Source: JAJEBT01 sp965214975 | GTDB lineage: Bacteria; Pseudomonadota; Alphaproteobacteria; MPNO01; UBA830 | DNA length: 64,000 nucleotides | Assembly: GCA_965214975.1 (NCBI GenBank) | Contig: OZ244055.1 | Coordinates: 1,178,001 to 1,242,000, forward strand | Reading direction: 5' to 3' | In this document: positions 50,898 to 59,875 of the stretch, piece after piece | Numbering within the stretch: the first letter of the stretch is position 1 | How the letters are laid out: the number at the start of each line of letters is the position of its first letter | Program-made: the position numbers and the translations under genes | The notes under the pieces: generated by a model | Told to the model about the DNA's origin: nothing | Database searches by the model: none | Seen by the model: the letters and a program-made list of their open reading frames with translations, nothing else

Positions 50898-52360
50898 GCG
50901 CGCCCGCGCTCATCGGTCTCGCGACGGCGGCGCCGCTGGTCGGGGCGCTGCTCATATGGATGTCGGGGCCGCGACCCAACCAGCGCGACTTCCTGATGGT
51001 CGCGACGGCGGTCGCGACCTTCGTCTTCGTGCTTCAGATCCTGCCCTCGGTCGCCGAGGGCGGGCGCCCGTCGCTTTCGGTCGTCGAGATCGTGCCGGGG
51101 CTGCCGCTCGCCTTCTCGGTCGAGCCGCTCGGCATGATGTTCGCGCTGGTGTCCTCGTTCCTGTGGATCGTCACCTCCTTCTACGCCATCGGCTACATGC
51201 GCGGACACGGCGAGGACAACCAGACCCGGTTCTACATGTGCTTCGCGGTCGCGATCTCGGCGGCGCTCGCGGTCGCGTTCGCGGCGAACATGTTCACCCT
51301 GTTCCTCGCCTACGAGGTTCTCACGCTTTCCACCTATCCGCTGGTCACCCACAGCCAGACGGACGAGGCCAGGAGAGCCGGGCGGACCTATCTCGGCATT
51401 CTCATGGCGACCTCGATCGGGCTCCTGCTGGTCGCCGTCCTGTGGACCTGGAAAGCCGCCGGCACGCTCGATTTCGTCCAGGGGGGAATCCTCGCCGGCC
51501 GGATCGACGACGGGCTGGTGGTGGTTCTGCTGTTCCTCTACATGTACGGGATCGGCAAGGCCGCGCTCATGCCGATCCACCGCTGGCTGCCCGCGGCCAT
51601 GGTCGCTCCGACGCCGGTGAGCGCGCTGTTGCACGCGGTCGCCGTGGTCAAGGCCGGCGTGTTCACGGTGCTGAAGGTCATCATCTACATCTTCGGGGCC
51701 GAGTTCCTGCGGGAGACCGGAGCCAGCGTGTGGCTGATGTACGTGGCCGGCGCGACCATCCTGCTGGCCTCGCTGGTGGCGCTGACCAAGGACAACCTCA
51801 AGGCCCGCCTCGCCTACTCGACGGTGAGCCAGCTTTCCTACGTGGTGCTCGGGGGCGCGCTGGCGACGTCGTTCAGCATTGTCGGCGGCGCCATGCACAT
51901 CGCGATGCACGCCTTCGGCAAGATCACGCTGTTCTTCTGCGCCGGCGCCGTCATGGTCGGCGCCCACAAGACGGAAATCAGCCAGATGCGCGGGCTCGGC
52001 AGGCGCATGCCGTTCACGTTCTGCGCGTTTCTCGTCGGCGCGCTGAGCATCATCGGGTTGCCCCCGCTCGGCGGAGTCTGGGGCAAGTGGTACATCTCGC
52101 TCGGCGCGGCGGACGCGGAGCAGCTCGTGTTCGTCGTCGTCCTGATGGCCTCGTCCCTGCTGAACGTGGCCTATCTGGTCCCGGTCTTCGCCCAGGCATT
52201 CTTCCGCCCGCCCGCCGGCGAAGCGGCCGGGCCGGGCGGCGGAATCAAGGAGGCACCGGCGTTTTGCGTGGTGCCGCTCTGGGTGACCGCGACGGGTTGC
52301 CTGCTGCTGTTCCTCTTCGCCGACCGCCTCTACGTGCTGCTGGCGCCGATCGCCGAGTGA
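50894..52360 (+). CDS. Mrp-type antiporter subunit D (NuoM/L-like), copy 2
   Basis: 488 residues, GTG start overlapping copy 1. The NuoL/M/N core is intact: NMFTLFLAYEVLTLSTYPLV (Glu), GIGKAALMPIHRWLPAAMVA (Lys), VSALLHAVAVVKAGVFTVLK (Lys/His), and RLAYSTVSQLSYVVLGGAL. HGEDNQTRFYMCF in the loop before the Glu helix is closer to NuoL/MrpA than to copy 1, so it may replace the channel half of MrpA. It is followed by a small membrane gene 10 bp on. Confidence 0.9.
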   Translation: MSAPALIGLATAAPLVGALLIWMSGPRPNQRDFLMVATAVATFVFVLQILPSVAEGGRPSLSVVEIVPGLPLAFSVEPLGMMFALVSSFLWIVTSFYAIGYMRGHGEDNQTRFYMCFAVAISAALAVAFAANMFTLFLAYEVLTLSTYPLVTHSQTDEARRAGRTYLGILMATSIGLLLVAVLWTWKAAGTLDFVQGGILAGRIDDGLVVVLLFLYMYGIGKAALMPIHRWLPAAMVAPTPVSALLHAVAVVKAGVFTVLKVIIYIFGAEFLRETGASVWLMYVAGATILLASLVALTKDNLKARLAYSTVSQLSYVVLGGALATSFSIVGGAMHIAMHAFGKITLFFCAGAVMVGAHKTEISQMRGLGRRMPFTFCAFLVGALSIIGLPPLGGVWGKWYISLGAADAEQLVFVVVLMASSLLNVAYLVPVFAQAFFRPPAGEAAGPGGGIKEAPAFCVVPLWVTATGCLLLFLFADRLYVLLAPIAE

Positions 52361-52370
52361 GGGCCGAACG

Positions 52371-52673
52371 ATGACGTCACCCGACATTCCGGAACGCGAG
52401 CCCGCGCGAGAGAGACCGCGCTGGCTCGACCGCCCGGGGAACGTCGACAAGATCTACTGGCTGGTCGTCGCCGCCTGTGCGCTCCTGTTCCTGGCGGACG
52501 CCTTCTACGAGAAGCACCCCGCGTTCGAGATCGAGCACGTCTTCGGATTCTACGGAATCTTCGGTTTCGTGGCCTGCGTCGGCCTCGTGCTCGCCGCGAA
52601 GGAGCTGCGAAAGCTGCTGATGCGCGGCGAGGACCACTACGACGCGAACGACGGCGGGAAGGACGGTTCCTGA
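52371..52673 (+). CDS. small two-helix membrane protein of the antiporter operon
   Basis: 100 residues. A charged N-terminus (PDIPEREPARERPRWLDRPG) precedes two hydrophobic stretches, IYWLVVAACALLFLADAFY (about 28-46) and HVFGFYGIFGFVACVGLVLA (about 56-75); a lysine/acidic tail follows. I do not recognise a named family. It lies between two antiporter subunits with a one-base coupling to the next, so it is probably an accessory subunit or assembly factor of the complex. Confidence 0.8.
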   Translation: MTSPDIPEREPARERPRWLDRPGNVDKIYWLVVAACALLFLADAFYEKHPAFEIEHVFGFYGIFGFVACVGLVLAAKELRKLLMRGEDHYDANDGGKDGS

Positions 52674-54364
52674 TGCTGTGGGGCGTTCCCCCTGGCCTGC
52701 TCCTGATCGTCGGCGCGGCGCTGCTGCCGGTGCTGCCGCAGCGCCTGCGCCAGGCCTGGCTCACGATCCTGCCCCTCGCGGGGCTGTGGGCGCTGACCGG
52801 AATCGGGGAAGGGGTCCATTACGAGTTCGTCTTCTTCACCTACGACATCGTTCCGGTGCGCGTCGACCGCCTCAGCCTGATCTTCGGCTACATCTTCCAC
52901 GTCGCCGCCGCGCTTGCGGTGATCTACGCCTGGCACCACAAGGACACCGTCGAGCAGGTGTCGGCCATGACCTACGCCGGCGCCGGCATCGGTTCCGTGT
53001 TCGCGGGCGACCTGTTCACGCTTTTCCTGTACTGGGAACTGATGGCGGTGGCCGCGGCCGTCCTGGTCTGGGGGCGCCGCACGGAGGCGGCCTACCGGGC
53101 CGGCATGCGCTATCTCGTGATCCAGGTGGGTTCCGGCGCGCTTCTGCTGGCGGGCGCGGTGCTTCTCGCCCGCGAGACCGGGTCCGTCCTTTTCGAGAAA
53201 ATGACGCTGGGCGACGCAGCCACCTGGCTGATTCTCGCGGCTTTCGGCATCAAGTGCGCGTTTCCGCTGCTGCACAACTGGCTCCAGGACGCCTATCCCG
53301 AAGCGACGGTCACGGGCACGGTGTTCCTGTCGACCTTCAGCACCAAGTGCGCCGTCTACGCCCTCGCCCGCGGCTTTCCGGGAACCGAGCTGCTGATCTA
53401 CGTCGGGGCGGCGATGACCGCGTTCCCGATCTTCTACGCGGTGATCGAGAACGATCTCAGGCGGGTGCTCGCCTACTCGCTCAACAACCAGCTCGGCTTC
53501 ATGGTCTGCGGCGTCGGCATCGGCTCGGCGCTCGCGATCAACGGCGCCGCCGCCCATGCCTTCGTGCACATCCTCTACAAGTCGCTGCTGTTCATGTCCA
53601 TGGGCGCGGTGCTCCACCGGGTCGGCACGATCAAGGGGTCGGAACTCGGAGGGCTCTACAAGTCGATGCCCTTCACGACGGTGTTCTGCATCGTCGGCGC
53701 GGCCTCGATCTCCGCGTTTCCGCTGTTCTCGGGTTTCGTGGCCAAGTCGCTGACGTTGTCGGCGGTCGCCTACGACGGCCAGCTTCTCGTGTGGCTGGTG
53801 CTGCTGTTCGCGTCCGCGGGGGTCTTCCACCATTCGGGAATCAAGATCCCCTACTTCGCCTTCTTCGCGCACGATTCCGGAAAGCGGTGCAAGGAGGCGC
53901 CGGCCAACATGCTGCTCGCCATGGGGGTGACCGCGGCGCTCTGCATCGCGCTCGGCGTCCATTCCCCCTGGCTCTACGGGCTGCTGCCCCATCCGGTCGA
54001 CTACCGGCCCTACACCGCGGGCCACGTCATCGGCCAGTACCAGCTCCTGATGTTCTCCGCCCTCGCCTTCTCGGTGCTGATGCGCTACCGCATCTATCCG
54101 CCGGAACTCAGGTCGGTGAACATCGATTTCGACATCACCTACAGGGTGTGGCTGCCCAGGTTCTGCAGGCTGGTGGTGAGCAGGACCGAGGAGGGCTGGC
54201 GGAGCATTCTCGAGGACTTCCGGCGCGGCGTCTCGCGGGCGATCTCCTACATGTTCCGCTACCACGGCCCCGGCAGCGCGTTCGCGCGCACCTGGCCGAC
54301 CGGCTCGATGGCGCTGTGGTGCGCGCTTCTGCTGGCGGTGCTGCTGCTGCTCGGATATTTCTGA
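52673..54364 (+). CDS. Mrp/NuoM-N-like antiporter subunit, copy 3
   Basis: 563 residues, the longest of the three channel-like subunits. Core residues: DLFTLFLYWELMAVAAAVLV (Glu), GIKCAFPLLHNWLQDAYPEA (Lys), FLSTFSTKCAVYALARGF (Lys) and RRVLAYSLNNQLGFMVCGVG. The C-terminal 130 residues carry an amphipathic region (NIDFDITYRVWLPRF, RTEEGWRSILEDFRRGVS) and a final helix, resembling the extended tails of Mbh/Mbx- or MrpA/D-type proteins. It ends the operon; the next gene, egtB, starts 48 bp later. Confidence 0.9.
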   Translation: MLWGVPPGLLLIVGAALLPVLPQRLRQAWLTILPLAGLWALTGIGEGVHYEFVFFTYDIVPVRVDRLSLIFGYIFHVAAALAVIYAWHHKDTVEQVSAMTYAGAGIGSVFAGDLFTLFLYWELMAVAAAVLVWGRRTEAAYRAGMRYLVIQVGSGALLLAGAVLLARETGSVLFEKMTLGDAATWLILAAFGIKCAFPLLHNWLQDAYPEATVTGTVFLSTFSTKCAVYALARGFPGTELLIYVGAAMTAFPIFYAVIENDLRRVLAYSLNNQLGFMVCGVGIGSALAINGAAAHAFVHILYKSLLFMSMGAVLHRVGTIKGSELGGLYKSMPFTTVFCIVGAASISAFPLFSGFVAKSLTLSAVAYDGQLLVWLVLLFASAGVFHHSGIKIPYFAFFAHDSGKRCKEAPANMLLAMGVTAALCIALGVHSPWLYGLLPHPVDYRPYTAGHVIGQYQLLMFSALAFSVLMRYRIYPPELRSVNIDFDITYRVWLPRFCRLVVSRTEEGWRSILEDFRRGVSRAISYMFRYHGPGSAFARTWPTGSMALWCALLLAVLLLLGYF

Positions 54365-54412
54365 CGGCGGCGCGGCGGACGGAACCCCGTCGATCGCAAC
54401 AGGGAGTCCGGC

Positions 54413-55717
54413 ATGGTCGCGAACCCCCTCACCCACTACCGCCCGGACGGCCCTTCCTCGGCAGCGGATCTGTCGGCACGCTACGGCGCCGTCCGCGCCC
54501 TCAGCGTCCGGCTCGCGGAACCGCTGACGCCGGAGGACCAGCAGGTCCAGTCGATGCCGGACGCCAGCCCCACGAAATGGCATCTCGCCCACGTCACGTG
54601 GTTCTTCGAGACCTTTCTCCTCAAGCCCTGCCGGCCGGGCTACGAGGAGTTCCACCCCGCCTACGGCCGCCTGTTCAATTCCTACTACGAGGCCGTGGGG
54701 CCGCGCCACGCCCGTCCCGAACGGGGACTTCTCACCCGCCCCGGGATCGACGAGATCCTGCGCTACCGCGCGCATGTCGACGCGGCGGTGGCCGGCCTGA
54801 TCGCGGACGCCGGGCCGCCCGAGCCCCTCCTACCGGTTCTCGAGACCGGGCTCCATCACGAGCAGCAGCACCAGGAACTCCTCCTGATGGACATCAAGCA
54901 CGCGCTGTCCCGCAATCCGACGTCCCCCGCCTACCGGAGCGCGCAGCCCGCCGCGGTCCCGGCGGCGGCGGGGGCCGGATGGCTTCCGGTTCCGGGCGGA
55001 CACCGCCGGATCGGCCACGACGGGGTCGGGTTCTCGTTCGACAACGAGACGCCGGCGCACGACGCGGCGGTCGGGGACTTCTCGCTGGCGTCCCGGCTCG
55101 TCACCAACGGGGAGTTTCTCGAATTCGTCGAGGACGGGGGCTACCGCGAGCACCGCCACTGGCATGCGGACGGCTGGGCGACGGCCCGCGGGGAAGGCTG
55201 GTCCGCGCCGCTCTACTGGCGGCGCGGCGACCGCGGAGAGTGGCTCGAGTTCACGCTTTGCGGCCTCGCGCCTCTCCGGCGCGAGGCGCCGGTCTGCCAT
55301 GTGAGCTTCTACGAGGCGGCGGCTTACGCGAGCTGGGCCGGAGCGCGTCTGCCGACCGAGCAGGAGTGGGAGGCCGCGGCGCGGCATTTCGGGACCGAGG
55401 AACCGTCGGAAAGGGACGCGGCGGGCTTTCCGGGCGGAACGCTCGGCCCCTCGCCGGCGGCTCCCGGAGCCGGGGGCGGACCCCGGCAGATGACCGGCGA
55501 GGTCTGGCAGTGGACGGAGAGCGCCTATCTTCCCTACCCCGGCTTCAAGGCGCCGGAGGGGGCGATCGGCGAATACAACGGCAAGTTCATGGTGAACCAG
55601 ATGGTCCTGCGCGGCTCCAGCTGGGCGACGCCGCCGGGCCACGCGAGAATCACCTACCGGAACTTCTTCTATCCGGGCCAGCGCTGGGCGTTCTCCGGGA
55701 TCCGGCTGGCGAGGTGA
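54413..55717 (+). CDS. egtB: ergothioneine sulfoxide synthase EgtB
   Basis: 434 residues. DinB-like N-terminal domain: WHLAH (56-60) and H149-x3-H153 in HHEQQHQELLLMDIKH supply the three-histidine non-heme iron site. C-terminal formylglycine-generating-enzyme-like domain with HVSFYEAAAYASWAGARLPT (about 300-319), EWEAAARHFG, GEVWQWTESAY and YRNFFYPGQRWAFSGIRLAR. It joins hercynine to a sulfur donor (gamma-glutamylcysteine or cysteine) to make the sulfoxide. The matching EgtD is at 17729-18712. No EgtA, EgtC or EgtE is visible. AGGGAG precedes the ATG. Confidence 0.94.
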   Translation: MVANPLTHYRPDGPSSAADLSARYGAVRALSVRLAEPLTPEDQQVQSMPDASPTKWHLAHVTWFFETFLLKPCRPGYEEFHPAYGRLFNSYYEAVGPRHARPERGLLTRPGIDEILRYRAHVDAAVAGLIADAGPPEPLLPVLETGLHHEQQHQELLLMDIKHALSRNPTSPAYRSAQPAAVPAAAGAGWLPVPGGHRRIGHDGVGFSFDNETPAHDAAVGDFSLASRLVTNGEFLEFVEDGGYREHRHWHADGWATARGEGWSAPLYWRRGDRGEWLEFTLCGLAPLRREAPVCHVSFYEAAAYASWAGARLPTEQEWEAAARHFGTEEPSERDAAGFPGGTLGPSPAAPGAGGGPRQMTGEVWQWTESAYLPYPGFKAPEGAIGEYNGKFMVNQMVLRGSSWATPPGHARITYRNFFYPGQRWAFSGIRLAR

Positions 55718-56009
55718 TTCGGCTCCCTGCCGGAGACGGTTCCGGCAACCTGCACGACGGCCGCATCCCGATCCTCGCCGGCAAGCGCGGCGCGCCGCGG
55801 AAAAGGGCGGTTCGGTCCGCCCGGGGCCATCCGCGCGTCCGGCGGCGGAGCCATGCTCATGGACGGGACGCATCTCCATCCCCGCGCGGCGGGCGGCTTT
55901 GCCCGACCGTCAGGCTCTCCGCGCTGTCGGGCATGGCCGGCGCCGTCGGGGCCGCCGCCGCGAGCGTCGCGCCATCGGACGGCCCGGACACGCCCGGCCG
56001 GCGACGGCG

Positions 56010-56516
56010 CTATCTCTTCCAGGCGCACTCCGCGGTCGAGACGAGGCGGTTGCCCGGCAGGTATTCCACGTCGTAGGGGCAGCTGCCGCCCAGGCCGGCA
56101 TACTTCCCGGTGCCACCCGCCAACTCCCACTTGCCGCCGCCGCCACCGCCCTCCTTGATTTCGCCGGCACGTCTCTGCGCCCGCGCGAACCAGCTGTCGC
56201 CGGAGGCATCGGTGATCGTGCAGGCTGCCCGGACATCGGTGTCGGTTTCCGATGTCGTGGCATAGACCACGCACGCCAGGAGGTGGGTCTCTCCCTCGGC
56301 AAAGGCGCCGCCGCTGCTCCGGAGAACGGTTATGGTGCCCGACAGGCTGCCGCCGGTGACCTTCGTGCCGGCATGGTCGATCCTGGTGTAGTCCGTGACG
56401 CCGCTCATGAGCATGCGGAAGCTGCCGCTCTCCTTGGCAACCGCGCCCTGGGCCCCGACCACGACCCCTGTCGCGGCGAACAGCGCAGCCGCGGCCGTTC
56501 TTGCTGGAAACTTCAT
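56010..56516 (-). CDS. small secreted protein with GGTGKYAG motif
   Basis: 168 residues with a signal peptide (first 27 residues, cleavage after AVA). Mature region is beta-strand-like (TKVTGGSLSGTITVLRSSGG, ETHLLACVVYATTSE), then a glycine run (EGGGGGGKWELAGGTGKYAG). W-x-x-x-GGTGKYAGLGG resembles the repeat seen in allene-oxide-cyclase/dirigent-like and related bacterial barrel proteins. Three cysteines may form a disulfide. Function unknown. A 193-bp region upstream, towards the TRAP genes, has no other gene. Confidence 0.8.
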   Translation of the reverse strand: MKFPARTAAAALFAATGVVVGAQGAVAKESGSFRMLMSGVTDYTRIDHAGTKVTGGSLSGTITVLRSSGGAFAEGETHLLACVVYATTSETDTDVRAACTITDASGDSWFARAQRRAGEIKEGGGGGGKWELAGGTGKYAGLGGSCPYDVEYLPGNRLVSTAECAWKR

Positions 56517-56709
56517 CGCCCTGTCCTCCGGAGTCCGTTGGGGTTGCGGTTCTCGCCTCGGCGGAGTCCGTGCTCCGGGCCCCGAAACGAGGGCGTTGTC
56601 GCACGGCCCCGGCGGATGCGCAATGCGCGCCGACGGAACGGGCCGCCACGCGGAGGCGCCGGCCGGAACGGGGATCCCGGATCGCCGGTCCGGAGGAATC
56701 CCGCAGCCG

Positions 56710-58161
56710 TCACCGCCCGAGGCCGGGAAGCCAGACCGCCAGCGCCGGGAACGCGATGATCAGGGCCACCACCGCAACGGCGCACGCCATGAACGGCAGC
56801 GCCGCGATGCAGATCTCGCCGAACCGGGTGCCCGGAGGCGCGACGCCCTGCATCACGAACAGCAGAAGACCGAACGGCGGGGTGGTGAAGCTGATCTCCA
56901 TCGCGAGCAGCATGATGACACCGAACCAGATCAGCTTCATCTCGCCGGGCGGCCCGAAATCGATCCCCGCGACGATCGGGAAGAAGATCGGCACCGTCAG
57001 CAGCATCATCGCCAACTGGTCCATGAACATGCCGAGGACGAGCAGGATGGCGAACATCAGAAGCAGCATCGTGTATCCCGAGAGGCCGAACGCGGCGACC
57101 CACTCGATCAAGCGGACGCTGGCCTGGGAGGCGGCGAGAACGTTGGAGAACAGCGACGACCCGAAAAGGATGAGAAGCGCGATCACCGTCACCCGGCACG
57201 ATCCCCACAGGGATTCCCAGAGGGCTTTCGGGAACTCGGCGGGAAAGCGCGCCGCCGCGGCGAAGGCCTCGCGGCTTCCCTCCCGGTCTCCGGAGACCGC
57301 CAGCAGCCAGAGGCCCCGGCCGAGCGGCACGACGCAGAGATAGCACAGCGCGAGCAGCGCCACGCCGAGGGAGCCGTAGGCGGCCGATTCCGACGGCGTC
57401 GCGACGCCGAACATGATCAGCATGATCACCATGACGATGATCGAGACCATGGGAAGCACGTCGGCGGCGAACAGCCGCAGCCGCCGGGACCACGGCACGT
57501 GCTCGACCTCGTAGGCCGGAGCGGCTTCCGGGTCGAGCGTCGCGCGGACGAAGATCAGCACGGCGTAGAACGCGGCGAGGACGAGGCCGGGGACGATGCC
57601 GGCGACCAGCAGCCTGCCGATGTCGATCTCCGCGAGCGTGCCGAGCAGCACCGCGAGCGCCGAGGGGGGAATGAGCATCGCGAGTCCGCCGGTGCCGAGG
57701 ATCGGCCCGATCGACATGCTCTTCTTGTAGCCCCGCCTGGTCATCTCCGGAACCATCAGGGTTCCGAGAAGCGCCGTGCTTCCCATGGACGACCCGGAAA
57801 GGGTCGCGAACGCGGTTCCGCCGGCGACCGTGACGTAGGACAGCCGCGCGGGCAGGCGCCCCATCAGCCGCTCGACGGCGTTGAACATCCTGTTCGCGAG
57901 GCCGGTGTGGAAGAACAGCTCCCCCATCAGGACGAACATGGGAATCGGGACCAGGGCGAAGATCGCCATGTTCCCGAACGCGTTCTCGGTCAGCTGGAAC
58001 ACCGCCGCCTCGACGTTCCGGTCGAAGCTGTCGAACCTTCCGAACAGGAAGAACGCCGCGACGGTGTTGACGATGATGAAGGCGATCCCGACCGGAAAGC
58101 CGACGAACATCAGCGACAGAATGCCGCCGAGAAGGGCGAGCAGGATCCAGTACCATTCCAT
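56710..58161 (-). CDS. TRAP transporter large permease (DctM family)
   Basis: 483 residues, about 12 helices. GFPVGIAFIIVNTVAAFFLF, LVPIPMFVLMGELFFHTGLA, LSYVTVAGGTAFATLSGSSM, GSTALLGTLMVPEMTRRGY and IGPILGTGGLAMLIPPSALA are DctM hallmarks; GMFMDQLAMMLLTVPIFFPI follows later. Secondary transporter driven by an ion gradient with a periplasmic binding protein. Its ATG abuts the small subunit stop directly. Substrate unknown, probably a carboxylate. Confidence 0.93.
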   Translation of the reverse strand: MEWYWILLALLGGILSLMFVGFPVGIAFIIVNTVAAFFLFGRFDSFDRNVEAAVFQLTENAFGNMAIFALVPIPMFVLMGELFFHTGLANRMFNAVERLMGRLPARLSYVTVAGGTAFATLSGSSMGSTALLGTLMVPEMTRRGYKKSMSIGPILGTGGLAMLIPPSALAVLLGTLAEIDIGRLLVAGIVPGLVLAAFYAVLIFVRATLDPEAAPAYEVEHVPWSRRLRLFAADVLPMVSIIVMVIMLIMFGVATPSESAAYGSLGVALLALCYLCVVPLGRGLWLLAVSGDREGSREAFAAAARFPAEFPKALWESLWGSCRVTVIALLILFGSSLFSNVLAASQASVRLIEWVAAFGLSGYTMLLLMFAILLVLGMFMDQLAMMLLTVPIFFPIVAGIDFGPPGEMKLIWFGVIMLLAMEISFTTPPFGLLLFVMQGVAPPGTRFGEICIAALPFMACAVAVVALIIAFPALAVWLPGLGR

Positions 58162-58722
58162 CTAGCGCCGGCCCGCGGCGAGCGTCCGCTGCTGCTCGAT
58201 CTCCGCCCGTTCGCTGGCGATCCCCGCGAGGCCGCCGTGCATGGGGTCGCGCGTGAAAACGAAGCGAAGAAACTCCACGCCCATCAGGAAGAACCCGGCG
58301 GGGAACGCCGAGGTGATGATCCAGCGCTTGAGATCGTACTGGCCCCGGAGCTCGTCGTAGACGATCCCCACCATGTCGAGATAGGCGAGCTTGCCGCTGT
58401 ACCACGCCCAGAGCAGGCAGGTCGCGGCGGCGACCGCCGCGATCAGGCGCGACAGCGCCGCCCGCCGCCGCGGCGGAAGCGCCGCGGTCAGCATCTCGAT
58501 GTAGACGTGGCCGCGCTGGCGGACCAGCCAGGGCGACCCCAGAAACAGGATGTAGACGAACCCGTACTCGATGACGACGAAGGAGGCCGACTCGTAGGCC
58601 CAGCCCGCGGTCCGGCAGACCGTGACGTAAACGATCAGGACCAGGATCGCGCCGATGTAGACGGCCGCCGCGGCCATGAGCAGCCGCAGCAACCCCGCCC
58701 AGGCGCGCGCGAGCGCCGTCAT
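58162..58722 (-). CDS. TRAP transporter small permease (DctQ family)
   Basis: 186 residues, four helices (about 10-35, 45-66, 90-112, 133-155). Typical DctQ text FLGSPWLVRQRGHVYIEMLT (about 55-74) and RRWIITSAFPAGF-like last helix. It lies between the binding protein and large subunit genes, the usual DctP-Q-M order. Confidence 0.9.
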   Translation of the reverse strand: MTALARAWAGLLRLLMAAAAVYIGAILVLIVYVTVCRTAGWAYESASFVVIEYGFVYILFLGSPWLVRQRGHVYIEMLTAALPPRRRAALSRLIAAVAAATCLLWAWYSGKLAYLDMVGIVYDELRGQYDLKRWIITSAFPAGFFLMGVEFLRFVFTRDPMHGGLAGIASERAEIEQQRTLAAGRR

Positions 58723-58782
58723 CGGAGAGAACGCTGCGTCCGGTGCGCCCGGACGCAGCGTTTCCCGAAGCGCCGGACGCCC

Positions 58783-59778
58783 CTACTCCTGGAACATGCC
58801 GCGGAGCCGGGCGACGTGCGAGGCGTCCTTGCCCGCTTTCTCGAGGCGCTCGGTCATGCGCGCGTAGGCCGAATCCACCGCGAGCCTGACGTAGGCCGCC
58901 GGGTCGGGGACGGTGTGGAACTTCATGCCGCCCTCGATCAGCTGCGCTCTTTCCGCTTTCGCCATGCCGAGAAGCGTCGTGCGCGCTTTTTCCTCGTGCG
59001 CGATCACGGCGTTCTCCAGCAGGCTCCTCTGTCCCGATCCCAGCCCTTTCCAGCGCTCGAGATTCATCATCCAGACGATGTCCGTCTGGTAGAACTGGGG
59101 CTCGACCGCGTGGCGCAGGAACTTGTCCCATTTCAGGCCCGGCAGGCCGATCGTCGCCCACGCGCTGGCGTTGACGACCCCCTTCTCGAGCGCGCCGTAG
59201 ACGGCGGTCGAGGGCAGGTTGTGGGTCTCGCCCCTGAGCGCCCGGAAGAACGCGCCGTAGATCGGGTTGTCGCGGAGCTTGACGCCCTTGAGGTCGACCA
59301 GGCCGGCCGAGGTCCATTTCGGGGCGTTCTGCATGTAGATCCGGAAGTGTCCGCCCGAACCGGTCCACCCCAGAAGCTTGGTGCCGTGGGTTTCCTGGTG
59401 CAGCCGGTCGAGCATCTCCATCCCGCCGTTCGCGCGCACCCTGGAAGGCGACGAGTTGGAAGTGGACATGGCCTCGTTCTCGGGCACGGCGCGGGCGAAG
59501 AACGCGACCGGGATGCAGGAGAGGTCGACGCGCCCCGCCTTCACCGCTCCGGGCTGCTGGAACATCTTGATCGAGTTGAACGGCAGCACGTCGACGGCGA
59601 GCGCGCCGTCGCTCCGTTCGGTGATGTCCGCGGCCAGCTGCTTGCAGAGCTTGGTGTAGATCAGGAAATCCGGAAACGGGTAGACGAGCGCCAGCTTGGT
59701 CTGCGCGGCGGCCGGCGCCGAGGCCGCCAGGCCCGCCGCCAGGGCCAATCCCGCCATGATGCCTGATATCCGCGACAT
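58783..59778 (-). CDS. TRAP transporter solute-binding protein (DctP family)
   Basis: 331 residues from the ATG at 59778, chosen over 59784 because AGGAGG is then 7 bp upstream. Signal peptide MSRISGIMAGLALAAGLAAS with cleavage after AAA or AQ. DctP features: FNSIKMFQQPGAVKAGRVDL, KLRDNPIYGAFFRALRGETH and the arginine-containing KGVKLRDN strand that binds substrate carboxylates. The first gene of the TRAP operon; ligand unknown. Confidence 0.92.
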   Translation of the reverse strand: MSRISGIMAGLALAAGLAASAPAAAQTKLALVYPFPDFLIYTKLCKQLAADITERSDGALAVDVLPFNSIKMFQQPGAVKAGRVDLSCIPVAFFARAVPENEAMSTSNSSPSRVRANGGMEMLDRLHQETHGTKLLGWTGSGGHFRIYMQNAPKWTSAGLVDLKGVKLRDNPIYGAFFRALRGETHNLPSTAVYGALEKGVVNASAWATIGLPGLKWDKFLRHAVEPQFYQTDIVWMMNLERWKGLGSGQRSLLENAVIAHEEKARTTLLGMAKAERAQLIEGGMKFHTVPDPAAYVRLAVDSAYARMTERLEKAGKDASHVARLRGMFQE

Positions 59779-59875
59779 GGTCATGCCTCCTCTGTCCTGA
59801 ATGGTGCGTAGGGAGCCGATCGTAGAAACGCGGCGGCCCGGAAGCAACCCTTCCGCTCCGGGCCCGCAGGCCGGG

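Noticed and set aside
56395..59766. 1,123-codon plus-strand open frame
   Set aside because: Antisense to the TRAP operon, which has clear family motifs.
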